DNA of 36,466 nucleotides from Streptomyces sp. WM6378 (GTDB lineage: Bacteria > Actinomycetota > Actinomycetes > Streptomycetales > Streptomycetaceae), in contig NZ_LGDD01000338.1 of NCBI RefSeq assembly GCF_001279695.1, positions 1 through 36,466 of the forward strand, in the 5' to 3' direction. The notes beneath the pieces are model-generated. The model saw nothing but the letters and a program-made list of their open reading frames with translations, was not told the origin of the DNA and ran no database searches. Below are positions 10,312-18,680 of this stretch, piece by piece (within the stretch, counting starts at the first letter, position 1; each line of letters starts with the position of its first letter). The position numbers and the translations under genes were made by a program.

Positions 10312-11166
10312 ATGACCCACGCATCCCCGCACACGGCACATGCCCACCAGCACGAGACCGACGGCGCCGCTCAGGCGGAGATTCTCGACCTGGACGCGGA
10401 GGTGCTCGCCGAGCACACCGCGTCCATCACCGCATCGCTGCCGCTCAGGTCCGGCCCGCGTCACATCGTGGACCTGGGCTGCGGCACCGGGGCCGGCACC
10501 TTCGCCCTCCTCGCCCGTTTTCCCGAAGCCGCCGTGACCGCCGTCGACTCCTCGGCCCACCACCTGCGGCGCCTGCGCGAGAAGGCCGAGGCGAATGGTG
10601 TGGGCGAGAGGGTACGTACGGTGCACGCGGATCTCGACGCCGCTTGGCCCGACCTCGGCGCGCCCGAACTGGTATGGGCGTCGGCCTCGATGCACCACAT
10701 GGCCGACCCCGCCCGCGCCCTGCGCGAGGTCCACGAACTGCTCGCGCCCGGCGGTCTTTTCGCCGTCGTCGAACTGGCCGGCTTTCCTCGCTTCCTGCCC
10801 GAAGGCGCGCCCGAGGAGCGGCCCGGCCTGGAGGAGCGCGTCCACGCCGCGAGCGACCGTCACCACGCCGAGCACGTGCCGCACCGCGGCGCGGACTGGG
10901 GCCCCATGCTGACCGGCGCCGGGTTCACCGTCGAAGAGGCCCGTACGATCGACGTGAACCTCGACGGCTCCCGAAGCGAGGCGATCGGCCGCTACGCCCT
11001 CCACAGCCTTCAGCGCATGCGCGGCACCGTCGTGGGATCCCTGCCGGCCGAGGACCTCGCGGCGCTCGACCGACTGCTCGACCCCGACGGCCCGCACAGC
11101 ATCGCGCGCCGCGCCGACCTCGCGGTACGCACGGAACGTACCGTCTGGGCTGCGCGCCGCAGCTGA
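10312..11166 (+). CDS. Class I SAM-dependent methyltransferase
   Basis: A 284-residue methyltransferase. Motif I is VDLGCGTG (residues 53-60), followed by the acidic strand-2 end (AVTAVDSS) and a motif IV-like LVWASASMHHMADP. The first 20 residues are unusually His-rich (THASPHTAHAHQHE). The start ATG has no ribosome-binding site; TAGCGT lies eight bases upstream, so the mRNA is probably leaderless. The closest layout is the ubiE/methyltransferase type 11-12 group often paired with XRE-cupin regulators. The substrate, probably a small molecule, cannot be inferred. Confidence 0.88.
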   Translation: MTHASPHTAHAHQHETDGAAQAEILDLDAEVLAEHTASITASLPLRSGPRHIVDLGCGTGAGTFALLARFPEAAVTAVDSSAHHLRRLREKAEANGVGERVRTVHADLDAAWPDLGAPELVWASASMHHMADPARALREVHELLAPGGLFAVVELAGFPRFLPEGAPEERPGLEERVHAASDRHHAEHVPHRGADWGPMLTGAGFTVEEARTIDVNLDGSRSEAIGRYALHSLQRMRGTVVGSLPAEDLAALDRLLDPDGPHSIARRADLAVRTERTVWAARRS

Positions 11167-11420
11167 TGCCGGTCCGAATGCGCGGCGCAGTCAGAGGAGT
11201 TGGGGGTTCGCGTGCCGAATCGCCCCCGGCGCCCCCTCACGCGTTCGTGGAACGCGCGGCGTCAACAGCCGCCCGTTCTGGTGGAGTTGGCGGCGCCGTG
11301 CGGCTTTCCCGATGCACTCTGCGGCCGCGAGTAACCGCGGGCCTGCCGTAACAAAGAATTAATCCTCGGCGGTGTGACTGGCATCTCAGGGCCGCCGCCC
11401 ACCGCGATGACCTGCGGCCA

Positions 11421-11444
11421 TGCAGAGGTTGCATCAGAGATGCA
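11421..11444 (+). promoter_or_regulatory. Candidate LysR-type operator
   Basis: TGCAGAGGTTGCA (11421-11433) is a T-N11-A dyad of the LysR-box form, and it overlaps a second dyad, TGCATC-AGA-GATGCA (11430-11444). The box centre is about 63 bases before the predicted transcription start, the usual site of LysR recognition boxes. The regulator gene at 15616 is the natural candidate. Confidence 0.5.
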
Positions 11445-11454
11445 GGCGACCGGT

Positions 11455-11483
11455 TTGCGGGCAGGGTGCCGGCTGTATGTAAT
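11455..11483 (+). promoter_or_regulatory. Predicted promoter of the ALAS operon
   Basis: TTGCGG (11455-11460) and TGTAAT (11478-11483) are 17 bases apart, giving a start near 11490 and a leader of about 50 bases. TATGTA, two bases earlier, is an alternative -10. Confidence 0.4.
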
Positions 11484-11540
11484 TCCCTCGTTTGCAGATT
11501 GCGTGCGACCAACGGCGCATGCTGGTTACAGGGGGATGAA

Positions 11541-12758
11541 ATGTACGAGCTTTTTCTGTCGGAAAAGATTGACAAGCTCAGAAACGATGGCCAGTACCGG
11601 TCGTTCGTGGAAATCAATCGTCACGCGAACGCATACCCGAAAGCGACGCACCGCACGCCGGACGGGCACGATCAGCAGGTGACCGTGTGGTGCAGCAACG
11701 ACTATCTGGGGATGTCCCAGCACCCCAAGGTGGTCGCGGCCATGCACCGGGCGATCGCCGAGTACGGGGCCGGCTCCGGCGGTTCGCGGAACATCGGCGG
11801 AACGCACGCCCACTACGCCGCGCTTGAGTCCTCGCTCGCCGAGTGGCACGGAAAGGAAGCCGCCCTGGTATTTCCCACGGGATATGGCTCCAACGATGCG
11901 ACTCTGCAGTGCCTGTTGCGCCTGCTGCCCGACCCGATCGTGCTGTCGGACGAGCTGAACCACGCTTCGATCATCAATGGCATCTGCAGCACGAAGGCGG
12001 AGCGCCGGGTATTCCGCCACAACGACGTGGACCACCTGGAAGAGATACTCGCCGGCCAGCCTCTGGACCGCCCGAAGATCGTCGTCTTCGAGTCCGTCTA
12101 CTCGATGGACGGCGACGTCGCCCCGATCGAACGGATCGTCAAGGTCGCGCACGAGTACAACGCGCTCACCTTCCTCGACGAAGTACACGCGATCGGAATG
12201 TACGGGCCGCGCGGCGCGGGCATCGCCGCGGAGCTGAATGTCGACCATTTCGTCGACATCATCCAGGGCACGATGGCCAAGGGCATCGGTGTCATCGGCG
12301 GATACATCGCCGGTTCGACCACCCTGATCGACACGATTCGCAGCTTCGCCTCGGGCTTCATCTTCACCACCTCACTGCCGCCCGCGATCGTGGCGGCCTG
12401 CCATGCCAGCGTGGAACACCTCAAGACCTCCTCCGCCGAACGGGACGCGCTGCAGCGCAAGACCGCCCAGCTGCGCACGGCCCTGGAGGCGGCCGGCATC
12501 GAGGTGATGCCGCAGAGCACGACGCACGTCCTGCCCGTCCTGATCGGCAACTCCGAGCTGTGCAAGCAGTCGGCCGCGCGGCTTCTCGACGTGCACGGCA
12601 TCTACCTCCAGCCGATCAACTCTCCGACGGTCCCGGTCGGCACCGAGCGGTTCCGCGTCAACGTCACGCCGAACCACTCCGACGACGACATCGCCCATCT
12701 GGTCCACGCGCTGGACGAGGTCTTCACCCACTTCGGTCTGCACGGGAGGACCGCGTGA
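11541..12758 (+). CDS. 5-aminolevulinate synthase-type alpha-oxoamine synthase
   Basis: A 405-residue PLP enzyme of the ALAS/KBL/BioF family that best matches 5-aminolevulinate synthase, which joins glycine and succinyl-CoA. Visible markers are VWCSNDYLGM (49-58), GSRNIGGTHAHY (81-92), HGKEAALVFPTGYGSN (103-118), SDELNHASI with H141, the PLP-stacking LDEVH (D213, H216) and the Schiff-base lysine K247 in GTMAKGIGVIGGYIAG. The ATG follows AGGGGGA. Most streptomycetes make haem precursors by the glutamate route, so ALAS genes usually serve secondary metabolism, such as the C5N unit of manumycin-type antibiotics. No acyl-CoA ligase lies nearby, so a different product is likely. It heads a four-gene operon. 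Confidence 0.9.
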   Translation: MYELFLSEKIDKLRNDGQYRSFVEINRHANAYPKATHRTPDGHDQQVTVWCSNDYLGMSQHPKVVAAMHRAIAEYGAGSGGSRNIGGTHAHYAALESSLAEWHGKEAALVFPTGYGSNDATLQCLLRLLPDPIVLSDELNHASIINGICSTKAERRVFRHNDVDHLEEILAGQPLDRPKIVVFESVYSMDGDVAPIERIVKVAHEYNALTFLDEVHAIGMYGPRGAGIAAELNVDHFVDIIQGTMAKGIGVIGGYIAGSTTLIDTIRSFASGFIFTTSLPPAIVAACHASVEHLKTSSAERDALQRKTAQLRTALEAAGIEVMPQSTTHVLPVLIGNSELCKQSAARLLDVHGIYLQPINSPTVPVGTERFRVNVTPNHSDDDIAHLVHALDEVFTHFGLHGRTA

Positions 12759-13279
12759 CGACAGCGGCCACCCCGGTGATCCGTCAGGCAGAGCCGGCGG
12801 ACATCGACGAACTCGTCCGTCTGCGCGCCTACTTGCTGGACGGCGAGGAGGACGACTCGGCGGCACTCCCCTACACCGCGGCGACCCCCGAGGCGCGTGC
12901 GGCCTGGCGGGCCGGCTACCGGGCCTGGCTGGCCAAGGCGCTGTCCGATGACGCCGACGTGTGCGTCGCGGTGGCTCCCGGCCCCGGCCGGCTGAGTGCC
13001 TGCGCCATCGCCGTCATCGACCAGCGTCCCCCTTCGCCCGCGTACCCCAGCGGCCGGGTGGTCTGGATGCAGTCCCTCGTCACCGATCCGCGTGACCGGG
13101 GCAAGGGCCTGGGCACCGCGGTGATCGACGGGCTCTTCGACTGGGCGCTCGCGCGCGGCGCGGACGTTGCCGTGATGCAGAGCGCCGAAGGGGCCGTGGA
13201 GTACCACCGCCGGGCCGGCTGGCTGCCCACCGGCGAGGGCCTCTACCACCAACCTGTCACCACGCAGCGGAAGGGCTGA
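12755..13279 (+). CDS. GNAT-family N-acetyltransferase
   Basis: A 174-residue GCN5-type acyltransferase. The acetyl-CoA loop is RGKGLG (115-120) in VTDPRDRGKGLGTAVIDGLF, preceded by the core strand VVWMQSLV. The C-terminus AVEYHRRAGWLPTGEGLY fits the last strand and helix of the fold. It starts with GTG overlapping the stop of the ALAS-type gene (GTGA), so the two are made together. Acylation of the amino group of the ALAS product is the simplest role, either biosynthetic or self-protective; this is inference. Confidence 0.9.
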   Translation: MTTAATPVIRQAEPADIDELVRLRAYLLDGEEDDSAALPYTAATPEARAAWRAGYRAWLAKALSDDADVCVAVAPGPGRLSACAIAVIDQRPPSPAYPSGRVVWMQSLVTDPRDRGKGLGTAVIDGLFDWALARGADVAVMQSAEGAVEYHRRAGWLPTGEGLYHQPVTTQRKG

Positions 13280-13284
13280 TCCCC

Positions 13285-14367
13285 ATGGACAACGTGAAAG
13301 TACTCATCGCCGGCATGGGCTACGCCGGTACGCGATTCCTGACCGCACTGCGCAGCCTCTCCGGCCCGCGGGAACTCGGTCTCGACATCGAGATCGCCTA
13401 CCACGCCCGGCACCGCACCATCGAAGACGTCCCGTACTTCGCCACGATCGAGGGCGCTCTCGATGCGTTCTCGCCCGATCTCGTCATCGTCGCGGTGACC
13501 GACTCGGCGCACGCCGAGATCCTGACGCGCCTGGCGGGTTACCGCGGCTTCGTCCTGGCCGAGAAGCCCCTCACCTCCGTCCACGACGACCTGGACGCCG
13601 TGGCCTCGGCGCTGCGCGATGTCTCCGGGTTCGCGGTGGACCTGGTGGGGCGGTACTCACAAGCCAGCATGGCCCTCCAGGAGTACGTGCACCGCAACGG
13701 GCTGAAACTGGTGCGGGCCCACGCCACTTGGGGCAAGAACCGCATCAACGACCACCGGCCCACGGTCGGGGTCACGAGCGAAGTGATCCACTCCCTGGAC
13801 CTGGTCCAGCGGCTCTCCCTCGACGGCTCGCAGCTCCGGCTCCGCGACGCCGTCGGCGTCTGCTCCGACTACTCGGTCTCCGGGCCCGACGTCCTGGACA
13901 GCGTGGCCCTGACGGCGCAGTTGGGCGACGCCGTGGTGAGCGTCTACAGCAGCTTCGTCAACATCACCCGGCAGCGCACCATCGACTGCACCTTCCGGGA
14001 CCCCGAGGGAGGCCTGGTCTACGCGGCCGCGGAGTACTCCAACCCCACCTGGGACGCGGACCAGTTGCGGATCTGGCGGGACGCCGGCGGCCGGGAGGAG
14101 ACGCTCTGCGAGGTGGACACGCGCAACGACCCCGTTCCCGAAGGGTTCGACACCATCGTCGGGCTGCGCCGCATCGTCACGGACGCCGTACGTTTCGCGC
14201 ACGACCGGCAGCGGCCCGTCGTGCCGTTCGCCGGGATCGAGGAGTCCGTACGGCTCCAGCGTCTGCTCAACGAGATCGAACAGAAAGCCCAGTTGACCGG
14301 GCCCGTCGGCTATTTTCCCGACGGGCGCGTGGTCAGCACCGAAACGGACTTGGAGCGCCTCGGATGA
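13285..14367 (+). CDS. Gfo/Idh/MocA-family NAD(P)-dependent oxidoreductase
   Basis: A 360-residue oxidoreductase of the usual family length. The Rossmann loop is GMGYAG (10-15), the strand DLVIVAV leads to the family signature EKPLTS with K94, and the C-terminal alpha/beta domain includes VIHSLDLV, which holds the expected substrate-side Asp/His pair. It starts five bases after the GNAT stop. Family members reduce or oxidise carbonyl or imine carbons, so reduction of the 4-keto group or of a cyclic imine derived from the ALAS product is plausible. Substrate and cofactor preference are unknown. Confidence 0.9.
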   Translation: MDNVKVLIAGMGYAGTRFLTALRSLSGPRELGLDIEIAYHARHRTIEDVPYFATIEGALDAFSPDLVIVAVTDSAHAEILTRLAGYRGFVLAEKPLTSVHDDLDAVASALRDVSGFAVDLVGRYSQASMALQEYVHRNGLKLVRAHATWGKNRINDHRPTVGVTSEVIHSLDLVQRLSLDGSQLRLRDAVGVCSDYSVSGPDVLDSVALTAQLGDAVVSVYSSFVNITRQRTIDCTFRDPEGGLVYAAAEYSNPTWDADQLRIWRDAGGREETLCEVDTRNDPVPEGFDTIVGLRRIVTDAVRFAHDRQRPVVPFAGIEESVRLQRLLNEIEQKAQLTGPVGYFPDGRVVSTETDLERLG

Positions 14368-15578
14368 GTGCCACACAGACAACAGCCCCGCCCAGGACGG
14401 ACGACGGCCGGGGCAGGTTCATCCCGCTCCTCGCGCTGGGCACGTTCGCGCTGGGCGTGGACGCCTACGTGATGGCCGGACTGCTGCCCCACGTGTCGGA
14501 GGACCTGAGCATCTCGGCGTCGTCGGCCGGACAGATGGTCACCGTCTTCACGCTCTGCTACGCGCTGGGCGGGCCGGTCTTCGCCACCCTGCTTGCGAAG
14601 CGGTCGGCGAAGGTGGTGCTCGGCGTGGCGCTGGTCGTCTTCACGATCGGCAACGCCTTGACCGCCCTCGCGCCCACGCTGCCGGTCCTCCTGATCGCGC
14701 GCGCGGTGGCGGGCATCGGCGCGGGCGTGTACTCGCCGATAGCCGCCGCCACGGCCGCGGGGCTCACCACTCCGGAACGGCGTGGCCGCGCTCTGGCCAC
14801 CGTCATGGGCGGCTTGAGCATCGGCACCGTCATCGGCGTCCCGGTCGGCATGCTCCTCGCCTCGCACATCGGGTGGCGCGGCACGCTGTGGCTGATCACC
14901 GCGCTGGGCGTGGTCGCGCTCATCGGCATCGTGCGGCTGCCGAAGATCGAGGTGAGTCCTCCGCCGCCGCTGGGCAGGCGGGTGCGCGCCCTCGCCAGCG
15001 GCCGGGTGGCCGGCATCGTGTCCGTCTCGCTGCTCGGCGGCATCGCCAGCCTCGGCCTGTACACCTACCTCGCCGAGTTCCTGCTCGACGCCGCGCACAC
15101 CCACGAGACGGTCTGGGCCATGTGGGCCTGGGGCGCGGGCGGCATCATCGGCAGCCTCCTCATCGGCCGCATCGTGGACCGGACCAAGCGTCCCTTCGCC
15201 GCGGTCACCTGGATCCTGGTGCTCATCGTGGCCTCCCAGTTCGCCCTGCCCGCCGCCGCTCACGCCGCCGCGGCCCTGGCGGTCGTCCCGCTCCTGATCT
15301 GGGGTGCGGCCGGCTGGGCCGTACAGGTTCCCCAGCAGCACCAGCTCATCGCGGCCCAGCCCGAACAGGCCACGGTCGCCGTCTCGCTGAACAGTTCCGC
15401 CGTCTATCTCGGCAGCGGCATCGGGTCCGCGCTCGGCGGCCTCGTACTGGGCCTCGGCGCCGCCCCGGGCGCGCTGCCGTACTACACGGGCGCGCTCACC
15501 GTGATCGCCCTCGTGCTGCACCTGACCGTGGTACGTGGTGCCGTCCGGCGCGGGGAGAACGCCGCCACAACAGCCTGA
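14364..15578 (+). CDS. MFS transporter (DHA1-type, putative product exporter)
   Basis: A 404-residue major facilitator of the AraJ/Cmx/DHA1 type with about twelve hydrophobic segments. Motif A-like residues appear after TM2 (LLAKRSAKVVLG), and TM5 has the antiporter-type GGLSIGTVIGVPVGMLL. The start ATG overlaps the oxidoreductase stop (ATGA). Its place at the end of the biosynthetic operon suggests it exports the finished compound and may give self-resistance. Confidence 0.93.
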   Translation: MSATQTTAPPRTDDGRGRFIPLLALGTFALGVDAYVMAGLLPHVSEDLSISASSAGQMVTVFTLCYALGGPVFATLLAKRSAKVVLGVALVVFTIGNALTALAPTLPVLLIARAVAGIGAGVYSPIAAATAAGLTTPERRGRALATVMGGLSIGTVIGVPVGMLLASHIGWRGTLWLITALGVVALIGIVRLPKIEVSPPPPLGRRVRALASGRVAGIVSVSLLGGIASLGLYTYLAEFLLDAAHTHETVWAMWAWGAGGIIGSLLIGRIVDRTKRPFAAVTWILVLIVASQFALPAAAHAAAALAVVPLLIWGAAGWAVQVPQQHQLIAAQPEQATVAVSLNSSAVYLGSGIGSALGGLVLGLGAAPGALPYYTGALTVIALVLHLTVVRGAVRRGENAATTA

Positions 15579-15602
15579 CCTGGGGAAACAGCCACATCTG
15601 GC

Positions 15603-15615
15603 TAGAATCGCCCCC
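15603..15615 (+). promoter_or_regulatory. Predicted leaderless promoter of the LysR gene
   Basis: TAGAAT (15603-15608) lies seven bases before the ATG at 15616, and there is no ribosome-binding site. This suggests a separate, leaderless transcript for the regulator. No clear -35 is visible. Confidence 0.4.
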
Positions 15616-16515
15616 ATGGACATCGGGCTGCGTCACTTGCAATGCTTCCTCACCCTGGCCGAGGAACAGCACTTCACCTGGGCCGCCGACCGTCTCGGTA
15701 TCTCCCAGCCCACCCTCAGCCGGCACATCCAGCGCCTGGAGGGGGTGCTGGGGCGGACCCTGGTGGACCGCAGCACCCGCCACCCCCGTCTCACCGCGGA
15801 GGGGCACCGTCTGCAGGCCGATCTCCAAGTCCTGCTGCCCCAGCTGGAAACGGCGCTCCAGCCGCCCGAGCCGCAGTCCTCGCTGCGGCTCGGCTATGCG
15901 TGGGGCTACCCCCTCCAGCGTGGCCGCCAAGCTCAGGCCACACTGGAGGAGCGGCACCTCGTCCTCGTGCAGACCGTACGCCGCGACGACCGCACGGCCG
16001 GACTGCGCGAGGGCTCCGTGGACGCGGCCCTGCTGTGGGGCACCGTCCGCGATCCGCGCCTGGTCACCACCGAGATCCTGCGGGAGCCGCACATCGCGGC
16101 GGTCGCCCGGACCTCCACCCTGGCCGTGCGCGAGCGGGTCACCTGGCGCGACCTCGGGCGCCGCTGCCTCATCGTCAACACCGTCAGCGGCACGCTCACC
16201 GCGCAGGACTGGCCGGCCGACGCCACCCCCGAGATCGGCGCGGAGACCTCCAACATCGAGGAGTACCTGCACGCCGTCGCCGCCCGGCGCGGGGTCGGCG
16301 TACTCCCGGTGTCGGTGGCCGCGCAGTACCCGGACCCGGACATCCTGTACCTGCCCCTCACGGGCGCCCCGCCCGCGATCCTCACCTACGCCTACCCGCG
16401 CACCAACCCGCACCCCTACGCAGCGACCTTCGGCCACGCCCTGCGGCAGGGTCAGACGGGCGAGCGATCCTCCTTCGTACCGGATCAGAGCCGGAAGGCT
16501 TCGGCGGACACGTAG
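15616..16515 (+). CDS. LysR-family transcriptional regulator
   Basis: A 299-residue LysR regulator. The winged helix-turn-helix is residues 1-60 (LRHLQCFLTLAEEQHFTWAADRLGISQPTLSRHIQRLE), followed by the linker helix and a periplasmic-binding-type sensor domain from about 95. It lies 37 bases after the MFS gene on the same strand, yet has its own -10, so it is likely both the local regulator and independently expressed. The LysR-type box at 11421 is its probable target. The ligand may be the cluster product or an intermediate. Confidence 0.93.
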   Translation: MDIGLRHLQCFLTLAEEQHFTWAADRLGISQPTLSRHIQRLEGVLGRTLVDRSTRHPRLTAEGHRLQADLQVLLPQLETALQPPEPQSSLRLGYAWGYPLQRGRQAQATLEERHLVLVQTVRRDDRTAGLREGSVDAALLWGTVRDPRLVTTEILREPHIAAVARTSTLAVRERVTWRDLGRRCLIVNTVSGTLTAQDWPADATPEIGAETSNIEEYLHAVAARRGVGVLPVSVAAQYPDPDILYLPLTGAPPAILTYAYPRTNPHPYAATFGHALRQGQTGERSSFVPDQSRKASADT

Positions 16516-16590
16516 GACACGGCCCGGCGCAGCACGCTGAAGATCAGCGGTCGGTGCCGCCCACACGTCGGCAGGCGTCGAGGAGCGTGG

Positions 16591-16930
16591 TCAGGCGTCC
16601 TGGCAGGCCCGGACGACGGTGTCGTACAAGTGCGGGTTGTCCTCTCGTGCGGCGATCCGCAAGGGCAGTCCGGCGAGGTCGATTCTGGTGCGGGCCGTCG
16701 GGGGGGTGGCCGGCCGGCACCGCCACGACGAGGTCGTCGCTCCACAGCGGCAGAAATTCCAGTCCGGGGCTCCGGTCGGCACCGCGGATCAACGCGGCAT
16801 CCCACTCGCCATCGCGTACGCGTTGCAAGCGCTGAGCGGCGGGTGCGGCGTGCAACTCCACCGAGAGGTCCGGGGCTTGCTCGCCCAGGACGGTCAGCAG
16901 CGCGTCAGGCGGGAGCCGACCCCGATGTTG
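16591..16930 (-). pseudogene. Remnant of a LysR-family regulator (frameshifted)
   Basis: Two frames together spell part of a LysR sensor domain. LLTVLGEQAPDLSVELHA to VVAVPAGHPP is in one frame. DLAGLPLRIAAREDN to VVRACQDA continues in another. The shift coincides with a run of seven G at 16700-16706. The DNA-binding N-terminus is absent and further frame changes occur near 16912. No intact product is possible as written; a sequencing slip at the G-run would repair only one break. Confidence 0.7.
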
Positions 16931-17029
16931 ATGCCCACCTGCAGCATGATCTCGCGTTCGCCGTGCAGCGCGCGCATCGCCTCGACCCAGCGCCCGGGTA
17001 CGAGGAAGGAACGCGCGCCCTGCCGCCGT

Positions 17030-17279
17030 CAGGGTGGCCGACGGCCAGGGTGATGTGTTCCTCGACGCCGGCACGTGTATGGGCGATACGGATGGTGACA
17101 GTGGCCGGTCTGTCGTGAGCGCCGATCGCCACGATCCAGGTGGGGCCGGAGTTCCGCGACCCGTCGCGGGTCAGGGGCGTCAACTCCCTCCGCGACCAAG
17201 GCAAGTTGAGGGGCTCCGCCGTGGACCATCCGGCGGGCGCGGCGCCGGTGAGTAGCTGGCAAGCGCCGGAAAAAGTCAT
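17030..17279 (-). pseudogene. Fragment resembling DUF6177 family
   Basis: About 83 residues (MTFSGACQLLTGAAPAGWST, then GPTWIVAIGAHDRPATVTIRI and AGVEEHITLAVGHPDGG) resemble the middle of actinobacterial DUF6177 proteins, which are normally several hundred residues long. The frame then runs on to 16905 in nonsense-like sequence. Both ends are missing, and its upstream end overlaps the start of an oppositely oriented gene. The family call is from memory and tentative. Confidence 0.4.
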
Positions 17280-17739
17280 CGCTGAGCGGCACGCGCTGGC
17301 GGAAGCGGTGTGCCGAGAGCTGCAGCACGCGGGGTTCCCCTCCTACGTGGACCACCCCAACGCCCCGGCCGAGAGGCAGTCCGGCGCCTGTGTCTCTCTC
17401 GACACGATGGACGGCCCTACGGGCGGCGTCTACGTAAGCTGGAATCCCAGCGAATCGCTGGCCGAGACCGCTCTGAGTTTCATGAAGCCGGACCGGTTCG
17501 ATCTCCTGGAGCCGCTGATCGAGCACTCTGTCCGGGTCAGTTCACTGATGGATGAGGCGATCAACAGCGTGCTCCTGCTTGCCGGTTTCCGCACGCGTGA
17601 CGCCACCGGGCTCAACGACCTGACCTCGGGGATCCACCGTCGCGGGTCGGCAGCCGAGACAGTGGTACATCGCGTCCATCCTCGCGGAGGGCGCGGTCGG
17701 TCTCATCGCCACCATCCGCGCTTGCGAGCCGTGCGATGA
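17248..17739 (+). CDS. Hypothetical protein, 3' end probably shifted
   Basis: From the GTG at 17248 the frame gives a plausible soluble protein (EKVIAERHALAEAVCREL, then GGVYVSWNPSESLAETAL and IEHSVRVSSLMDEAINSVLL) up to about 17635. After that it becomes Arg/His-rich shadow sequence over the next gene's frame, so the natural end is probably lost. The region before about 17270 overlaps the DUF6177-like fragment on the other strand. No family recognised. Confidence 0.5.
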   Translation: MSSWQAPEKVIAERHALAEAVCRELQHAGFPSYVDHPNAPAERQSGACVSLDTMDGPTGGVYVSWNPSESLAETALSFMKPDRFDLLEPLIEHSVRVSSLMDEAINSVLLLAGFRTRDATGLNDLTSGIHRRGSAAETVVHRVHPRGGRGRSHRHHPRLRAVR

Positions 17740-17845
17740 CGATTCGAGCGCGCTCGTCGGCATCAGCGCGGAGGGTCAGGCTCGGCTCACCGGACGTGAT
17801 ATCCGGACCGCGCAGGACGGTCTGCACAGGCTTGCGGCCGATGAC

Positions 17846-18280
17846 TTGCAGGACCATATACGCGCAGTCCGCAGGATCGCCGGAGCGATGCAAAGCCAGG
17901 ACATGGCCCGCAGGGGGTTCTGGAAAGCGGACCATTCGCTGCTGGAACTTGCCGAGGAACTCCGCCTGGCCCCGCAAGAACCGCCGACAGAAACGAGGTC
18001 GTCGCTGACCTCGACTCGGGTTCTCGCTGCCGCGTGCGTGGCCCTGCTCGGCAGCCTTGAGCTGGCCGACGAGGAGACCATCGCCCACGATGACGCCGTC
18101 AAAATCACCGAAGCACGGACGGGGACTCTCCGCAGGCGGCTGGACGACGCGCCTGCCGAGGATCGACAGGAGTTGATCCGCCTCTTGCACGAGGCTGCCT
18201 GCGAGGAGACCGACGCCGCGTACAAGGCGTTCGCTTCTGGTCTCCCGGCGGCCGTCGGTTTGGCTGAAGAGGGCAACTAA
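17846..18280 (+). CDS. Hypothetical helical protein lacking a proper start
   Basis: A helical, Glu/Ala-rich protein ending in a stop just before the terminator at 18382. Good coding character extends upstream of the first available start (TTG 17846) to about 17620 (PRQWYIASILAEGAVGLI, then IRACEPCDDDSSALVG), but the frame is closed by a TGA at 17617-17619 with no ATG or GTG in between. Either the gene lost its start, or it is the second half of the 17248 gene separated by a frameshift near 17620-17640. No family recognised. Confidence 0.45.
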   Translation: MQDHIRAVRRIAGAMQSQDMARRGFWKADHSLLELAEELRLAPQEPPTETRSSLTSTRVLAAACVALLGSLELADEETIAHDDAVKITEARTGTLRRRLDDAPAEDRQELIRLLHEAACEETDAAYKAFASGLPAAVGLAEEGN

Positions 18281-18381
18281 GTGATGCTTTCCTTTCGCAG
18301 TTGAATAGACCCGCTTGCCTCAAGAAGGCCACAGCATCGTCCTAGCGGTGCCGCCGCAGTGGCCATCCGCGGCAAGCCCCA

Positions 18382-18434
18382 AACGGAAAGGGCCCTGGCC
18401 GGGCGAGGCGCGCCGGGACAGGGCCCTTTCCGTT
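18382..18434 (+). terminator. Strong stem-loop terminator
   Basis: AACGGAAAGGGCCCTG (18382-18397) pairs perfectly with 18419-18434 across a 21-base loop, about 100 bases after the upstream hypothetical gene. Confidence 0.7.
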
Positions 18435-18554
18435 ACTGAATTTTGCCGCTGCTTTCGCCGACGACACGGCGCCTGAGCTGCGGCGATCGCCAGCACCAGC
18501 GCGACACCAGAAGGGAAGGTTCGCTCGATCTGCTGAGCGGGAGCAGTCTGAACA

Positions 18555-18680
18555 AGGGTTGACGGGGATTCAGGTTCGTTCGTTCGGCCGTTGCCTGGTC
18601 GGCAGAGTGCTGCTCCTCGAACTCGATCGGGCTGAGCCAGCCGAGCCGCTCCTGGATGCGCCGCGAGTTATAGAAGCAAC
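18555..18680 (-). mobile_element. IS3-type transposase C-terminal remnant
   Basis: The minus strand encodes FYNSRRIQERLGWLSPIEFE, then ADQATAERTNLNPRQP, the standard C-terminal end of IS3-group integrase-type transposases. The catalytic DDE core upstream is gone and no terminal inverted repeats were recognised, so this is a dead fragment marking past insertion. Confidence 0.7.

Larger units (their letters stand above)
11167..11540 (+). other. Regulatory region upstream of the ALAS operon
   Basis: This 374-base gap has no gene. Its last 150 bases are visibly lower in GC than the surroundings and contain the LysR-type box and promoter listed separately. The first half shows no clear signal. 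Confidence 0.6.
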
